In this document: positions 33,398-45,700 of the stretch, one piece after another
Layout: every line of letters starts with the position of its first letter
Position numbering within the stretch: the stretch's first letter is position 1
NCBI GenBank assembly: GCA_025175895.1
Contig: CM046003.1
Location: 32,261,245 to 32,325,244 of the forward strand
From: Wurfbainia villosa
Taxonomy: Eukaryota; Streptophyta; Magnoliopsida; Zingiberales; Zingiberaceae
Reading direction: 5' to 3'
DNA length: 64,000 nucleotides
The notes under the pieces: generated by a model
Databases searched by the model: none
What the model was told of the DNA's origin: nothing
What the model saw: the letters and a program-made list of their open reading frames with translations, nothing else
Translations under genes and position numbers: made by a program

Positions 33398-36352
33398 TGT
33401 TAAATACGAAAAATTTAAAATATAAATTAAATGGCCAGAAATTAAGAAAAATAATCCTGGAAATTTTTTGGGATTTTTAGAAAATTTTAGAATTTTTCTG
33501 GATTTAAACGGAGCCCGTACGAGATAATTACGGGGATAATTAAATTTCTAAGGGGTTAATAAAAAATAAAACTTAGGTTTTTAGTTATTTATAAAGGGGT
33601 GGTTTGGATTATTAGGTATCGATCCTAATCTTTTTCCCCGTGCGTCGATTTCTCTCTCGCGACCCCATCTCCTCAGCCGGCAGTTTCTCGGGCGCCGCAT
33701 CCCTGTTCTGAGCCCTTCTTCCTCGCGTCGCCACACACAACATTGGTCGCACCCCTCCTTCTCTGCGAGTTTCCTTCCGCCGCTCTTCTCTAGCTCCTCG
33801 CCCTTCCTCACGGTCGAGTCTTCTTCTCCCCGTGTGTCGACCACGCCAGGTCTCCCTTCGTCCGGCCCGCCGAGGTCGCTCCTGACGTTTGCCGCCACGT
33901 AAAGCGCTTGCCTTCCGCCATCGCTCGCTTCTTCCTCGCGCCGACTCCTTCTAGACGCCGACGCCGAGCCTTACGGTTGCCCCTTCTCCCCCAAGCACCG
34001 ACACCCGCCTTCCCGATGCCCAGGCCGTCGGCTCCTCGCCTCTGACCGCCGCACGAGCTGCTCCCACTTCACCATCCAACACGAGGCCATGCCGCCTTCG
34101 CTGTTCACGCAAACGCATCGCGCACTCGCCTTCACCGTTGCTCACGCAGCCGCCATCATCTCTCTTCCTGACTTCTTCTTCCCATCGCCTATTTCTTTCC
34201 GGTAGGCATCAGACACCGCTCCTCTCCCTTCATCCTCGCGCGTACCTGCTGCCAGGGAGTCGCCGCTGCGTGCTGATTTGGGGTGGAGGCTGTGATCTCT
34301 GCGGTGGTCGCCGGAGCTAGTGAATTTGGGGCTGCCGGTGCTGGGGAGTGCTCTGTCGGTGGTTGTCGAGAATAGGTAAGCGTCGATTTTACTTTGATTG
34401 AATTGGATTTGTGATTGGGCAGTTAACCTTGGGCCAGTGAACAGGGGATTTCCACGAAAGTTTAGGGCAGCGACTGACGTTGGGTGTTCTGACGAACCAA
34501 GCTGTTTAGGGGGAGTTGATCGAACTGGTAAGCACGATTTTGGTGTTTTTCGATTGATCATATTGTATTCGGTGGATATGGGATGGTTGGGTGATATGTT
34601 GTTGATTTCGGATAAATTATGGGTTGTGAGATGGATAATATTTTCATATGATGAGTATTGATCATGGTGAGATTAATTTCAAGGATATGTTCTTGGATTT
34701 AAGAGATAATCACAATTTGTGACCTACGGGTTGAGGGTCTACTTGGGGATACACAGTAGTAATTTAGCAAGTTGTCGTGTGCTTGGATTTGATGGATTTA
34801 CTTCGGGTTAATTGGTTATGTAGAAAAAAAATCGATTAAGTATTCGATTTGACGGTGGGTTTCATTTTGGTGCTTAACAATAGTTATGTTGTACGCAGGT
34901 TTCGATCACGAGGCAGGTCCCCGGTCGTGACGACTTCATTTTTTTACGGACATTTTATCAGGCGGGTATTTTGACTTATCTCTTAGATATAGTCATGTTG
35001 ATATGCTAGTTAGGATAGCTTGCAATAATTTTCATGTTTATATGCCTAGTATGTTTTTGTGCCTACATGATACATGCATTTGATCGGTTATGATTATATC
35101 TTCCCTGTTTTACTTGGATCATAGATATGTACTTATTGGTTGTGCATATTATTCGGATATGTGTTTTAGTTGGATTTACATGCTTTAGTATCATGCACCA
35201 TCTTGCATGATTGCATGCTGGCTGAACGGGGTTCCTTTGTAGTTGAGCCCGCAGCCAGTTTCATGGTCTGCACACGCTGCCACTCATGGGTTAGTGGTAC
35301 ATTAGGAGGGTGTGTGCAGTTGCTCTGTTAGGCTCCGCTGGTCCGCTCATGGGTAGCGATGAGGCAGCGTGGTAGCGGGCAGAGATCCCTCCTCTGGTCT
35401 ACGACACCGGGAGATGAGAGCTTTGCTCCCCCACTCTGTTTGGGGCAGGAGGATAGGTGTACTCCGACAGCATCCTGTCCACTCGGTCACTCAGGAGCAG
35501 TGATGGCAGAGTGCACAGTTGTCATAGCCCTACCCACTCGGCTTCACCATTGCGTGTGAGCGGCTGACTGGCATCAGGGGTGACCATGTCATTTGCACCA
35601 CATGCATTTTGCATGGATAGCATTTGTATTGTGTTTTCTGTATTTTTATTGCTGCCTTGGATGTTGCATATGATTGCCATGCATACAGGATATATATTTG
35701 TATATGGTGATGACTTTGTTTCTTTTAGTATGGCACATGCTCCTATATCAGGGTAGGAGATTCAGGCAAGTACAGTCCCTTTTGTATTTCTTTCTTGCAG
35801 ACACTATATATATGAGACTGTACTGGCATGATTATTATTGTTAGCTATTTCTTACCTTGCATATCGACTATATCCGCTGAGTTCTTTGAACTTACCCCGT
35901 TGATTTATATCTATTTCAGGATGAAGCTGTTAGGAGAGTGCAGCTGCCAAACATCTCTTGTCGTGATAGTTTTATTAGTGGTTTGATTTATGTTTTTTTG
36001 ATATTTTGATTAGAAGATATGTTTAGGAATGGAGATGTATTTTATGTTCTTGCGGATGTTTTGGTATGTCTTTATGGACCTCTATTTGGAGTTTTGTTCT
36101 GGATTGGATTTCGGTTGAGTATTCCTACCCAGATGGCAGAAGGGGTAGGTTTAGATGTGATAGACTGTTTACTATATCATTTGATTGTTGGCCTGAGGCC
36201 TATTTTATTACCTGCGTGTGATGTTTGGATTCCGGTCATGTTGACCGATGTATAGTGGTCGTGTAGGCCTCGTATGAAAATTGGTATTGTCACCCGTACA
36301 GGGGAGATGCTGCCGAATTTTCGTCTGGCGGGGACTCCCTCGGGGCATGACA
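33398..36352 (+). repeat. 5' LTR of the gypsy element
   Basis: Bounded by TGTTAAATACG and GGGGCATGACA. It includes a GC-rich first 1 kb (33640-34320), whose open frames are incidental, and a putative TATA (TTATTTATAAAGG, about 33590). Related LTR sequence occurs at 41799-42414 and 60617-60914. Confidence 0.9.
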
Positions 36353-36359
36353 ATTTATT

Positions 36360-36371
36360 TGGTATCAGAGC
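36360..36371 (+). other. Primer-binding site of the gypsy element
   Basis: TGGTATCAGAGC, complementary to initiator tRNA-Met, seven bases after the 5' LTR. Confidence 0.92.
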
Positions 36372-36587
36372 CCTAGGTTTACGAGTTCCTAGGGGTTTTT
36401 GGATTTTTCGGAGTTCGCCATGTTTGGTAGGTTTTTGCGGGTCAATTTGGAAAATTTTGGATTGGTATGGATTTTCGATGATTTTTATGTTTCGGAAATT
36501 CGAGGTATTATTAACGAGGATAATTTGGGGTTTTGGCAGCGACGGGACCTCTCCTGACGGTGAAATAGGTATGATGATTAATTTTAT

Positions 36588-37870
36588 ATGTTTTTTACTT
36601 GTAGTAACATCTGTAATAATTTAACAGATATAAGACGAGGTGGGCGTGCTCCTGTGCCAAGACGTGGTGCGGGGCGGCCACGCCAGAGGACCTTGAGATC
36701 TTTGGCGACTAAGTTGCCAGAGAGATCTACTGAGGGTGAGCATGTTGATCAGGGTCAGATTCCACTTGGTGCTGCGGGAGTCGTGGATCCTCAATCCTCG
36801 GCGGTTCCTCCTCCAGAGATACCCACTTCTGAAGTATCCAATGTACCAGCGGGAGACCTTGCTGCTACACTTCAGACACCCCCGCCAGTAGAGCTTGCTA
36901 CTACAGACCCGACAGACCCATCAGTGGAGCCGGTCGACCCTCACTCGGTATCTGCCCCTGCGTATGGAGCGACACCATCTACGGTAGTTTCGCCAGCTCC
37001 TACGATGACCCCTACTCATCCTACGGATGTGGCTGTGGCACGAGCTCGGATTCCCGGTTTAGCAAAGTCGATGAAAAGCCGGTTCACCTTATTCAGCGGA
37101 GAGACTGATCCGAGCGTAGCTCAGTCTTGGATCGAGACGATGGAGCATACTTTCTACTATATGGTCGATCCGAGTGGGAGAAGGTAGAGTTGGCGGCTTT
37201 CCATTTACGAGGCAAGGCTGAGATCTGGTGGGACATGCAACGCTCGATCATCGACGAGCAGCAGATTACCTGGGCGAGATTCAGAGAGGCCTTCGAGAGT
37301 CAGTATCTCCCACGGGCATACCAGATGATGCGCCGTCAGGATTTTCTGAGTCTTCGATAGAATAATCACTCAGTGATGGAGTATAATACATAATTTAATC
37401 GATTAGCCAGGTTTTGTCCAGAGTTAGTTACTGAGGATAGGTCACGCATGATGCAATTTATTCAGGGACTTGATGGACATCTCCAAGTCAAGATGGCAGG
37501 ATTTGGTAGTTCTTCCTACCAAGAGGCATTGGATAGAGCTTTGTTGATCGAGTCAGCTCAACAGAGAGTTAATATTGACAGGAAGAGGAAATAGACCGAC
37601 GCAGACACAGTCGGACCAGTGACCACAAACTCGGACAACAAAGTGGCCGCATCGATCGGTCGAGTCACTCTAGGGCATCTAGCCGGCCTCAGAAATCAGA
37701 ACGATCTTCAGCTGGACCCTCTCGGTCTTCTCAGCAGAGTCGGAGGCCGACCACTAGTGACACCTATTGTACCTGTTGTGGGTCGAGAGAGCATATCGTC
37801 TCAGCCTGCACCTTGGGATAGTCAGTTTGCTATTATTGCAAACTGCCTGGACACCTGAGCCGAGATTGTT
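36588..37870 (+). pseudogene. Gypsy gag with two zinc knuckles, degraded
   Basis: The N-terminus is Pro/Thr-rich (36640-37060), then RFTLFSGETDPSVAQSWIETME leads into the retrotransposon gag domain. A frameshift near 37180 moves it to the next frame (VELAAFHLRGKAEIWWD ... FREAFESQYLP). A TAG at about 37359 interrupts SLR(Q)NN, and gag continues to ALDRALLIESAQQRVNI (about 37580). Further on CTCCGSREHIVSAC (about 37770) and CYYCKLPGHLSRDC (about 37830) are two CCHC knuckles that would bind RNA. Gag would build the particle; here it cannot be translated intact. Confidence 0.85.
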
Positions 37871-38269
37871 CGTTGAAGGCTCAACATGTGGCTTCCGGGG
37901 TTTCTATATAGGGAGGACAGTTGCGTCAGTCTGGGACTCAGAGAGGGGGGCAAACAGCCAGACCTTCGCAACGCCCGCAGAGGATAGCTCCCCCTTCAGA
38001 AGTCGCCTATGGAATTCATGGACAGGAGTATACCAGTGCCCGTTCGGTGTCACAGGGTTCTATTTCAGGACCGCAATATCATATGCAGTCCCGGCCCCAA
38101 TGATCGTACTAATCGCGTCGCAACGATAAATCTGATGCTCATTTGCGGCCTCGCCACTAGTTTAGGACTCGATCGCGGCTACGAGACGATACGATGCAAC
38201 CCTCATATCAGCCTTTGTATCAGTCTCAAGCCCAGGCACAACCACCTCAGGCAGTGCTACCCCCTCCAC

Positions 38270-38740
38270 CTCCACCGGAGACTGGGCGGATTCATGCGAT
38301 TACTAGAGAGGATGCGCAGCGAGCCAACGAATCCATTTTCTACGGTATGGTTTCCCTTTATGCATTCTCGGCTATTATGCTAATTAATACTGACAGTTCG
38401 CATTCCTTTATTTCTCGTGCATTTATGAGGGAGATTGGTAGACTACCTACTAATAGATCATAGCGATTAACCATCTCCCTACCGTCCGGTGATACGTTGG
38501 GCGTTACCCAGGAGGTCCGAGGTTGTCCCTTAGATTTTGGTAGCATCATTCTTACTGTAGATTTATTTGTATTGGACATGGTCGAGTTCGATATTATCCT
38601 TGGCATGGATTGGCTGTTAGCATATCATGCCACAGTTGATTGCCAGACGAGGGTGGTCACATTCCGACCTCCGAACCAACCCTCGTGGGATTTCACTGGC
38701 ATCCGGGCCGACGACATATCGACCATTTTTGCGATTTAGG
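38270..38740 (+). pseudogene. Gypsy aspartic protease, active site lost
   Basis: A retropepsin-like domain: LINTDSSHSFISRAFMRE corresponds to the usual D-T/S-G-(S/A)-S/T-H-S-F-I site, but the catalytic Asp is Asn and the Gly is Asp. A stop TAG at about 38461 follows TNRS. Later VLDMVEFDIILGMDWL is the conserved flap-region motif of plant gypsy proteases. A stop at 38737-38739 separates it from reverse transcriptase. Confidence 0.85.
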
Positions 38741-38754
38741 CGCAGAAGCTTTTA

Positions 38755-41705
38755 TTGCATGGTTGCCAGGGTTTTCTATTATCTATGATCAATGTAGAAG
38801 ACAGTGGTGACTCTCAGATTACTGACATTCCTATTGTTCGAGAATATCCGGATGTCTTTCCAGAGGAGTTACCGGGCTTGCCTCCCAGAAGGCAAGTGGA
38901 GTTCACGATTGAGTTAATTCCTAGGACGTCACCGACATCGAAAGCTCCTTATCGTATGGCCCCGAGAGAGTTGGACGAGTTAAAGGTTCAGCTCCAGGAG
39001 CTTTTGGACAGAGGTTTTATTCACCCTAGTGCATCTCCCTGGGGTTCTCCGGTTCTTTTTGTGAAGAAGAAAGATGGTTCGATGAGATTATGCATCGACT
39101 ACAGGCAGTTGAACGCCGTCACCATCAAGAATAAATAACCCCTGCCACATATTGAGGATTTGTTTGATCAGCTCAGAGGTACATCAGTATATTCTAGGAT
39201 TGATCTGCGGTCCGGATATCATCAGTTAAGGGTTAGAGACTCTGACATTCAGAAGACAACGTTCCGTACCAGATATGGACACTATGAGTTTTTGGTAATG
39301 CCATTTGGGCTTACCAATGCTCCGGCGGTATTCATGGATTTGATGAACCGTGAATTTATGGATTTCCTAGATCGGTTCATCATTGTCTTTATTGACGACA
39401 TTCTGGTCTATTCTCGTTTTGAAGAGGCACACGTGCAGCATCTTCGTCTTGTTCTGGATAGGCTTCGACAGAAGCGACTATATGCGAAGTTCAATAAGTG
39501 TGCGTTATGGTTACCCTCAGTCGGTTTTCTGGGACATGTGGTTTCTAGTAGAGGCATTTCAGTTGACCCCTGGAAGATCGAGGCTGTCACCAGTTGGGAG
39601 CAGCTGAAATCAGTTCAGGAGATTCGCAATTTCTTAGGCTTGGTCGGTTATTACAGATGGTTCGTTGAGGGTTTCTCGAGCATTGCTATGCCATTGACAC
39701 ACCTTACTAGGAAGGGCATGAAGTTCACGTGGACAGAGGTGTGTGAGACCAGCTTTCAGGAGTTGAAGAGGAGATTGGTGTCAGCACCGATTCTGGTATT
39801 GCCATCAGGGGACGACGGTTTCATCCTTTATATTGATGTGTCTCTGCAGGGTTTAGGCGTAGTACTGATGCAGCATGGCAGGGTGGTCTCTTATGCTTCT
39901 CGCCAGCTGAAGAAGCATGAGAAAAACTACCCAGTACATGATCTAGAATTAGCCGCTATTATTTTTGCCTTGAAGATTTGGAGGCATCATTTGTATGGTA
40001 TTACGTTTGAGATTCTCACTGATCATAAGAGTCTCAAATATCTATTTACGCAGAAGGAACTCAATCTCCGACAGAGGAGATGGATGGAGTTCCTAAAGGA
40101 TTATGACTGTACCATTAGCTACCACCCAGGGAAAGCCAATGTGGTTGTCGATGCACTTAGCCGGAAGTCCCGAGGGACTTTAGCTTCCTTCCGAGTTTTA
40201 GTCACGGATTTGATTCAGGGTTTTTCTGAGTTGAGCCTTGAGGAGCAGGGATCGACAGAGCAGGGCGATCTGGTTACCATGGTTGCTCAGTTGTCTATTT
40301 GGACGAGAGTCCGGGAGGCTCAGGCCAATGATCAACATTTACAGTTCATTGACAGTCAAATAACTTCTGGATAGCAGACTGAGTTCACCCGAGATGATGA
40401 AGGTATTATATATTTCTGGGGTAGATTATGCATACCTCAGTCTCACCCGGTCATGGAGGAGTTACTTCAGGAGGCTCATCGCTCTCGATTTGCGATCTAC
40501 CCAGGCGGAACCCGCATGTATCGAGATTTAAAGCGTTTGTATTGGTGGAACGACATGAAGAAAGACATCGCAGATTTTGTAGCTAGATGTCTGATTTGTC
40601 AACAAGTGAAAGCTGAGCACCAGAGACCAGCTGGATTACTTCAGAGGATTCCTATTCCTGAGTGGAAGTGGGATCACATTACCTAGGACACGTCAAGGCC
40701 ATGACGCGATTTGGGTAGTCGTTGACCGACTAACCAAATCCACACACTTCTTAGCGATTCAGAAGACCGACTCTCTAGATCGTTTAGCAGAGTTATATTG
40801 TCGGGAGATCATCCGATTGCATGGTGTTCCTTTGAGCATTATATCAGATAGAGATCCCTGGTTCACATCCCAGTTCTAGCAGAGTCTGCAGTAGGCCTTA
40901 GGTACGCAACTTCGTTTTAGTACTACATTCCATCCACAGACAGATGGACAGTCTGAGCAGACCATTCAGACACTAGAGGATTTGCTGAGGTTCTGTGTTA
41001 TAGATTTTGGGGGCAACTAGGAGGACCACTTGCCGTTAGTGGAATTCGCCTACAATAACAGCTATCATTCGGCTATCCAAATGGCCCCGTATGAAGCATT
41101 GTATGGTAGACAGTGTCGTACACCCACCCTCTGGGAGGAGGTTGGGAAGACCCAGTTGCTAGGACCCCAGAGAGCTCAACATGAGGCAGAGTTGGTCTGT
41201 ACTATCAGACGTAGGATGGCAGAGGCGCAGGATCGCCAGAAGAGTTATGCAGATCGGAGACAGAGACTTCTGGAGTTCTCTATTGGTGATCATGTATTCT
41301 TGCGAGTTTCACCCACAAAAGGGGTGAAGAGATTTGGCCTTCGTGGTAAGATAGCTCCTAGATATATTGGTCCGTTTGAGATTTTGGAGAGGATCGGAGC
41401 AGTCGCTTATCGCTTAGCGCTACCACCATCGTTGACGGGTATTCATGATGTGTTCCATGTGTCCATGTTGAGGAAGTATGTGCCAGACTCTACACATATT
41501 CTGTCAGATGTGTCAGGTTCCATTCGACCTGATGCTACTTACGCAGAGGTTCCGGTACGAATTTTGGATCACAAAAAATGACAGTTGTGGAACAAGGTTG
41601 TGTGACTTGTCAAGGTCGGGTGGAGTCACCACACCGATGAGGAGGCTACTTGGGAGCTTGAAGAAAAGATCAGAGCTCAATATCCCCACCTGTTTACTTA
41701 AGATA
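38755..41705 (+). pseudogene. Gypsy RT, RNase H, integrase and chromodomain-like tail
   Basis: RT begins with IPIVREYPDVFPEELPGLPP, then RLCIDYRQLNAVT. A TAA at 39136-39138 replaces the Tyr codon of KNKYPLP. RT continues in frame at 39160 with RIDLRSGYHQLR, FGLTNAPAVFMDLMNR and the intact catalytic IVFIDDILVYS. RNase H follows (FILYIDVSLQGLG, DHKSLKYLFTQKEL, PGKANVVVDALSRK). Integrase has its HHCC finger (HRSRFAIYPG ... CLICQQVK, 40453-40640), then stops at 40684 and in the core (40860-41025), a late core block (EFAYNNSYHSAIQMAPYEALYGR), and GKIAPRYIGPFEIL. The tail after 41582 is chromodomain-like (DEEATWELEEK). The element is dead through nonsense changes rather than deletion. Confidence 0.9.
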
Positions 41706-41786
41706 CGTGAAATATATTTTCAGTACTTGTGGTATCTCTTACTCATTATGCATCTGAGTAGGAAATTTGGGGACCAAATTTTTATT

Positions 41787-42414
41787 AGTGGGGAAGAATG
41801 TTAAATACGGAAAATTTAAAATATAAATTAAATGGCCAAAAATTAAGAAAAATAATCCTGGAAATTTTTCGAGATTTTTTAGAAAATTTTAGAAATTTTT
41901 TCAGGATTTTTCTGGATTTAAACGGAGCCCGTACGAGATAATTACGGGGATAATTAAATTTCTAAGGGGTTAATAAAAAATAAAACTTAGGTTTTTAGTT
42001 ATTTATAAAGGGGTGGTTTGGATTATTAGGTGTCGATCCCAATCTTTTTCTCCGTGCACCGATTTCTCTCTCGCGACCCCATCTCCTCAGCCGACAGTTT
42101 CTCGCGCGCCACATCCTTGTTCCGAGCCCTTCTTCCTCGCGTCACCACACACAACACCGGCCGCACCCCTCCTTCTCCGCGAGTTTCCTTTCGCCGCTCT
42201 TCTCCGGCTCCTCGCCCTTCCTTGTGGACGAGTCTTCTTCTTCCCGTGCGTCGGCCACGCCAGGTCTCCCCTTCGCCGTCCGACGTCGAGGTCGCGCCGG
42301 GGTCGCTGCTCACAGGCAGCGTTTGCCTTCCACCGGTGCTTCGCTCTTCCTCGCGCAGGCCTCTTCTGCCCTAGACATCGATGCCGAGCCTTGCGGTCGC
42401 CCCTTCTCCCCCAA
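41787..42414 (+). repeat. Polypurine tract and truncated 3' LTR of the gypsy element
   Basis: AGTGGGGAAGAA (41787-41798) precedes TGTTAAATACGG. The LTR matches the 5' LTR to about 33994, with many C/T and A/G differences, and ends at CCCCCAA before MULE sequence resumes. The divergence suggests an old insertion. Confidence 0.88.
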
Positions 42415-42700
42415 AATATACATTGTACAGATTTAAATCCCATCACAAAATAATAAAGTTGAAGTGGTTCACATATTTAACGTCTAATTTTTTTATAATT
42501 GTACAGATACTATACAATTTGGATTTACACTTTGCATCTTGAGAATGACTTTTACAGGCAGGCACCTTGGTGCAGTAAAAATTTGACAACTTTGTATACT
42601 ATTACAACATATCCCAAATTACAGTACAGTCATAATTGCAAACAAAAGTATGAGCTGCGCATTATTCTATTCCCCACAAAGAATCTAAAGCTCCTCATAC
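42415..42700. other. MULE interior beyond ULP gene B
   Basis: AT-rich; it may include the last exon or the 3'UTR of the minus-strand ULP gene, but I cannot place an exon. It directly abuts the broken gypsy LTR. Confidence 0.4.
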
Positions 42701-45700
42701 CTTGCTGTCTGAATCTTTTAGGGTAATTAAATAATAGACTCTCAATGTATCGTATTGTAAAAAATGCACAGTCATAACTGTAAAAAAATATAAATAATTA
42801 GTCCATTGCTAACTTATAAAATATGGTATTTACAAAGAATATTAAACGTCTTACGAAAAGATTTGTTTGGGACCCTGCACTCGACGCAAGGAAAGATTTG
42901 CATTACCAAATTTATCAACCAGGCCAGGATGCCAGTTCTCATAATATGAAGGGTGGATATTTTTAAAGAATTCAACCTACACCCAAAAAAATGCTATCAA
43001 TCCTCCATACACAAACCGTTTATTTAAGTAACATATAAAATAACACTGCTTACCATTTCTTCAAATTGAATAGTGTAAGCTTTTCTGACGGACAATGAGT
43101 TGTAGTGGATAAACTCTGCATTTTGCAAGTCAGTCACTAGTAGGTGGCAGTGATCATCACAGATTATTGGATAAAATATGTATCTGATTGGATCATCGCC
43201 TGAGGTTTTAAAAGTTTGCTGGAATGCTTGGGCGTACATCATATTAAACATACCCTGTGTATAAAAAAACTTGTCAAAACACCGAAGCTTTAAAGTTGAT
43301 AATTCCATGCAAAAGAGGCAAAAACATACCGGGAATCCAGCCCCACAGAATATTGAGCTATAGTATGCCTTATCAGTCTCCTTGCACTCATCAGCTAAGA
43401 CTGATAAATAAGCATCGATGCAATCCCCATGTGTCAAAACATTCCAATCAAATATTGTAAGGAAAGAGTCCATGTATAAGTTAATAACCTGTTGAGAGTA
43501 TGGGGAATACAATCAAAGTCCCACATTGGTAAGACATGGAAAAGATCATGTGCTTATAAGAAAAAAGATATCTCCATTGGTATGAGGCCTTTTGGGTAAA
43601 GCCCAAAAACAAAAACCATGAGGGCTTGGGCCCAAAGTGGACAATATCATACCATTGTGGAGATATGTGGATCTTATATGCACTAACAATTGGTATCAGA
43701 GCCATGGTCCATGTCAAGCCATGAACCTCGAACGAAGGAAGTTGAGCTCCCACGTCCGGATCAAGAGAACCAGACATCAGGAAGGAAGTCTAGTTGGGTC
43801 GGGGGGACCGAACAACTGGCAGGAAGTCCTGGTGGGTTGAAGATCGGACATCAAGCAGAGAAAATCCTTCGAGGAGGGATAGGCTTGAGGGGGGGCCCAA
43901 TGTGGTCCTTCGTTTGAGGGGGGGATTGTTGAGAGTATGGGGAATACAATCAAAGTCCCACATTGGTAAGACATGGAAAAGATCATGTGCTTATAAGAAA
44001 AAAGATATCTCCATTGGTATGAGGCCTTTTGGGTAAAGCCCAAAAACAAAAACCATGAGGGCTTGGGCCCAAAGTGGACAATATCATACCATTGTGGAGA
44101 TATGTGGATCTTATATGCACTAACATAACCTTCGTCTTCCACACTGGTCCTGATACTGTCACACTACATAAGGAAAGGGTTATTAGCAACTCTCAAAACA
44201 TAAGATTACTATTATAAAGTGTATGATCTTACTCTATTTTTTTTAGTTTCAATAAACACTCCCCGACTGTTGGATCCATCTTATTGGTGAATTCTTTATA
44301 AGCTTGCTGTATACAAAAAAAAAAGAATAAAAAAATGTTCTATGAAAAATAGGACTGGACAAGATAACTTATGCTCACCTCCAATATCCTTGTCTTGATT
44401 TCGTTGAGTGGTTGTTGTTTGTCCGTGGAGACTTGTGTGGCGGTAGATAATATTTCAGGTTCACACTCCTCGGTAATTGATTTCCCTTTTTCATACTGGA
44501 CTGACTCCTGCTAAAAAATTGCCTCTTTAGGAGCGATATTAAGGTCTGATGAGGGATACTCAATAGCCTTGCTGAGAACTATTTGAGTTTCAACTCTCCT
44601 TCTTTTAGAAATGTTAGCAAACCATGTAGGAGGAAGGCTTGTTCTTGTAGGGGGTGATACACCATGAAGAGCCCTCTTCCGCACACAAACCTTCCGCCTA
44701 GTGTAAGCAGTAGAAGGTTGTTGGGTCTGTGCAGCTTGTATGAGCTGTGATTGTAACCCCTCTACATCTCGGGATTATAAATTCAGTTGAAGCTCCAATA
44801 TTAAACTATCCTTTTCAGCGATTAATGCTTCTTTTTCACAAATTATATTATCCCTTTCACTTATCTCATTGTCTTTCCTGCTTCTGACCTCCTCCAACTG
44901 TTGAAGAAGCTCCTGTATTTTCTTTCCTTTTTTTTGATGGTCGCATCCTTAAGTAGGGAGCTGCTGTCCAAGTTAGTCCTTGCTTCAACTAGCTTGGTGC
45001 ATAGAGTTGAAACTAGTTCTGCATTTTCCTAGCATACTAGACACGCCTTTTCTCCTACATCAAGCTGAGTTTCGGGTTGAAGAGTTGAAGCACAAATCCT
45101 AGGTGGAGAAGTGTTCTGTATTAGATGCATCTCTGACTGTGCTGGCATTAGATCAACAATTATTTTATCTGGTAGGAGACCATCTACCATCTTCTTAACA
45201 ACCCTTACATTTGTGGAACTTCACCTCCATCTCAACATTCTTGGAAAAGCATGAGGGATGTGTGGAGGTAGGATACACAATTACTCACACATCCATACCT
45301 GGAATGACAAAATTAGTTGTTAATAGACAGATTGATCTATACTCTTTGTGGAAAACATAAAATATATTCACTTACAGCCAATAAGTGTGTGAAACCCTTA
45401 AGCATTGGTCTCGTAGATCCACCACCGACCTCTGCTTTTGGTTGCAACGTCACTCCCATACCAATTGACTCCATTTGAGGAGCCATGTAGGTATAAAGTG
45501 CTTCGCACAAATTATACCTGCCTAAGTTATCAAAATTGTCTACATAATCTATAAGTGATTACATAGGTATTCTAGGCTTACTACTGGTGGTAGTAAAAAA
45601 CACACAAGAGAAAAAAATATAAAATAAACAACTGACAATAAAATTTTTCATATCCCAAATTATCTGTAGATCTGGAACTCTTCATTAATTCTTCCAGATG

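Larger units (their letters stand above)
33398..42414 (+). mobile_element. Ty3/gypsy chromovirus (Tekay/Del-like), 3' LTR truncated
   Basis: Inserted in the MULE 110 bp downstream of ULP gene A. The 5' LTR is 2955 bp (33398-36352), the internal part 36353-41798, and the 3' LTR keeps only its first 616 bp (41799-42414). The missing part corresponds to about 2.36 kb of the 5' LTR, so no right-hand duplication remains. Gene order gag, protease, RT, RNase H, integrase and a chromodomain-like C-terminus (DEEATWELEEKIRAQYPHLF) is that of Tekay/Del chromoviruses, which also have long LTRs. Many stops; not autonomous. Confidence 0.9.

Noticed and set aside
33581..34561. Several GC-rich ORFs of 60-139 codons on both strands
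   Set aside because: They lie entirely in the 5' LTR of the gypsy element, are recreated in the partial 3' LTR, and show no protein motif; they are compositional.
42013..42453. Overlapping ORFs on both strands, up to 146 codons
   Set aside because: Same GC-rich LTR sequence in the truncated 3' LTR; no domain and crossing the LTR/MULE junction.
43691..43702. tRNA gene hint at TGGTATCAGAGC
   Set aside because: It is a retrotransposon primer-binding site; no cloverleaf surrounds it. The same holds at 26496, 36360 and 62792.
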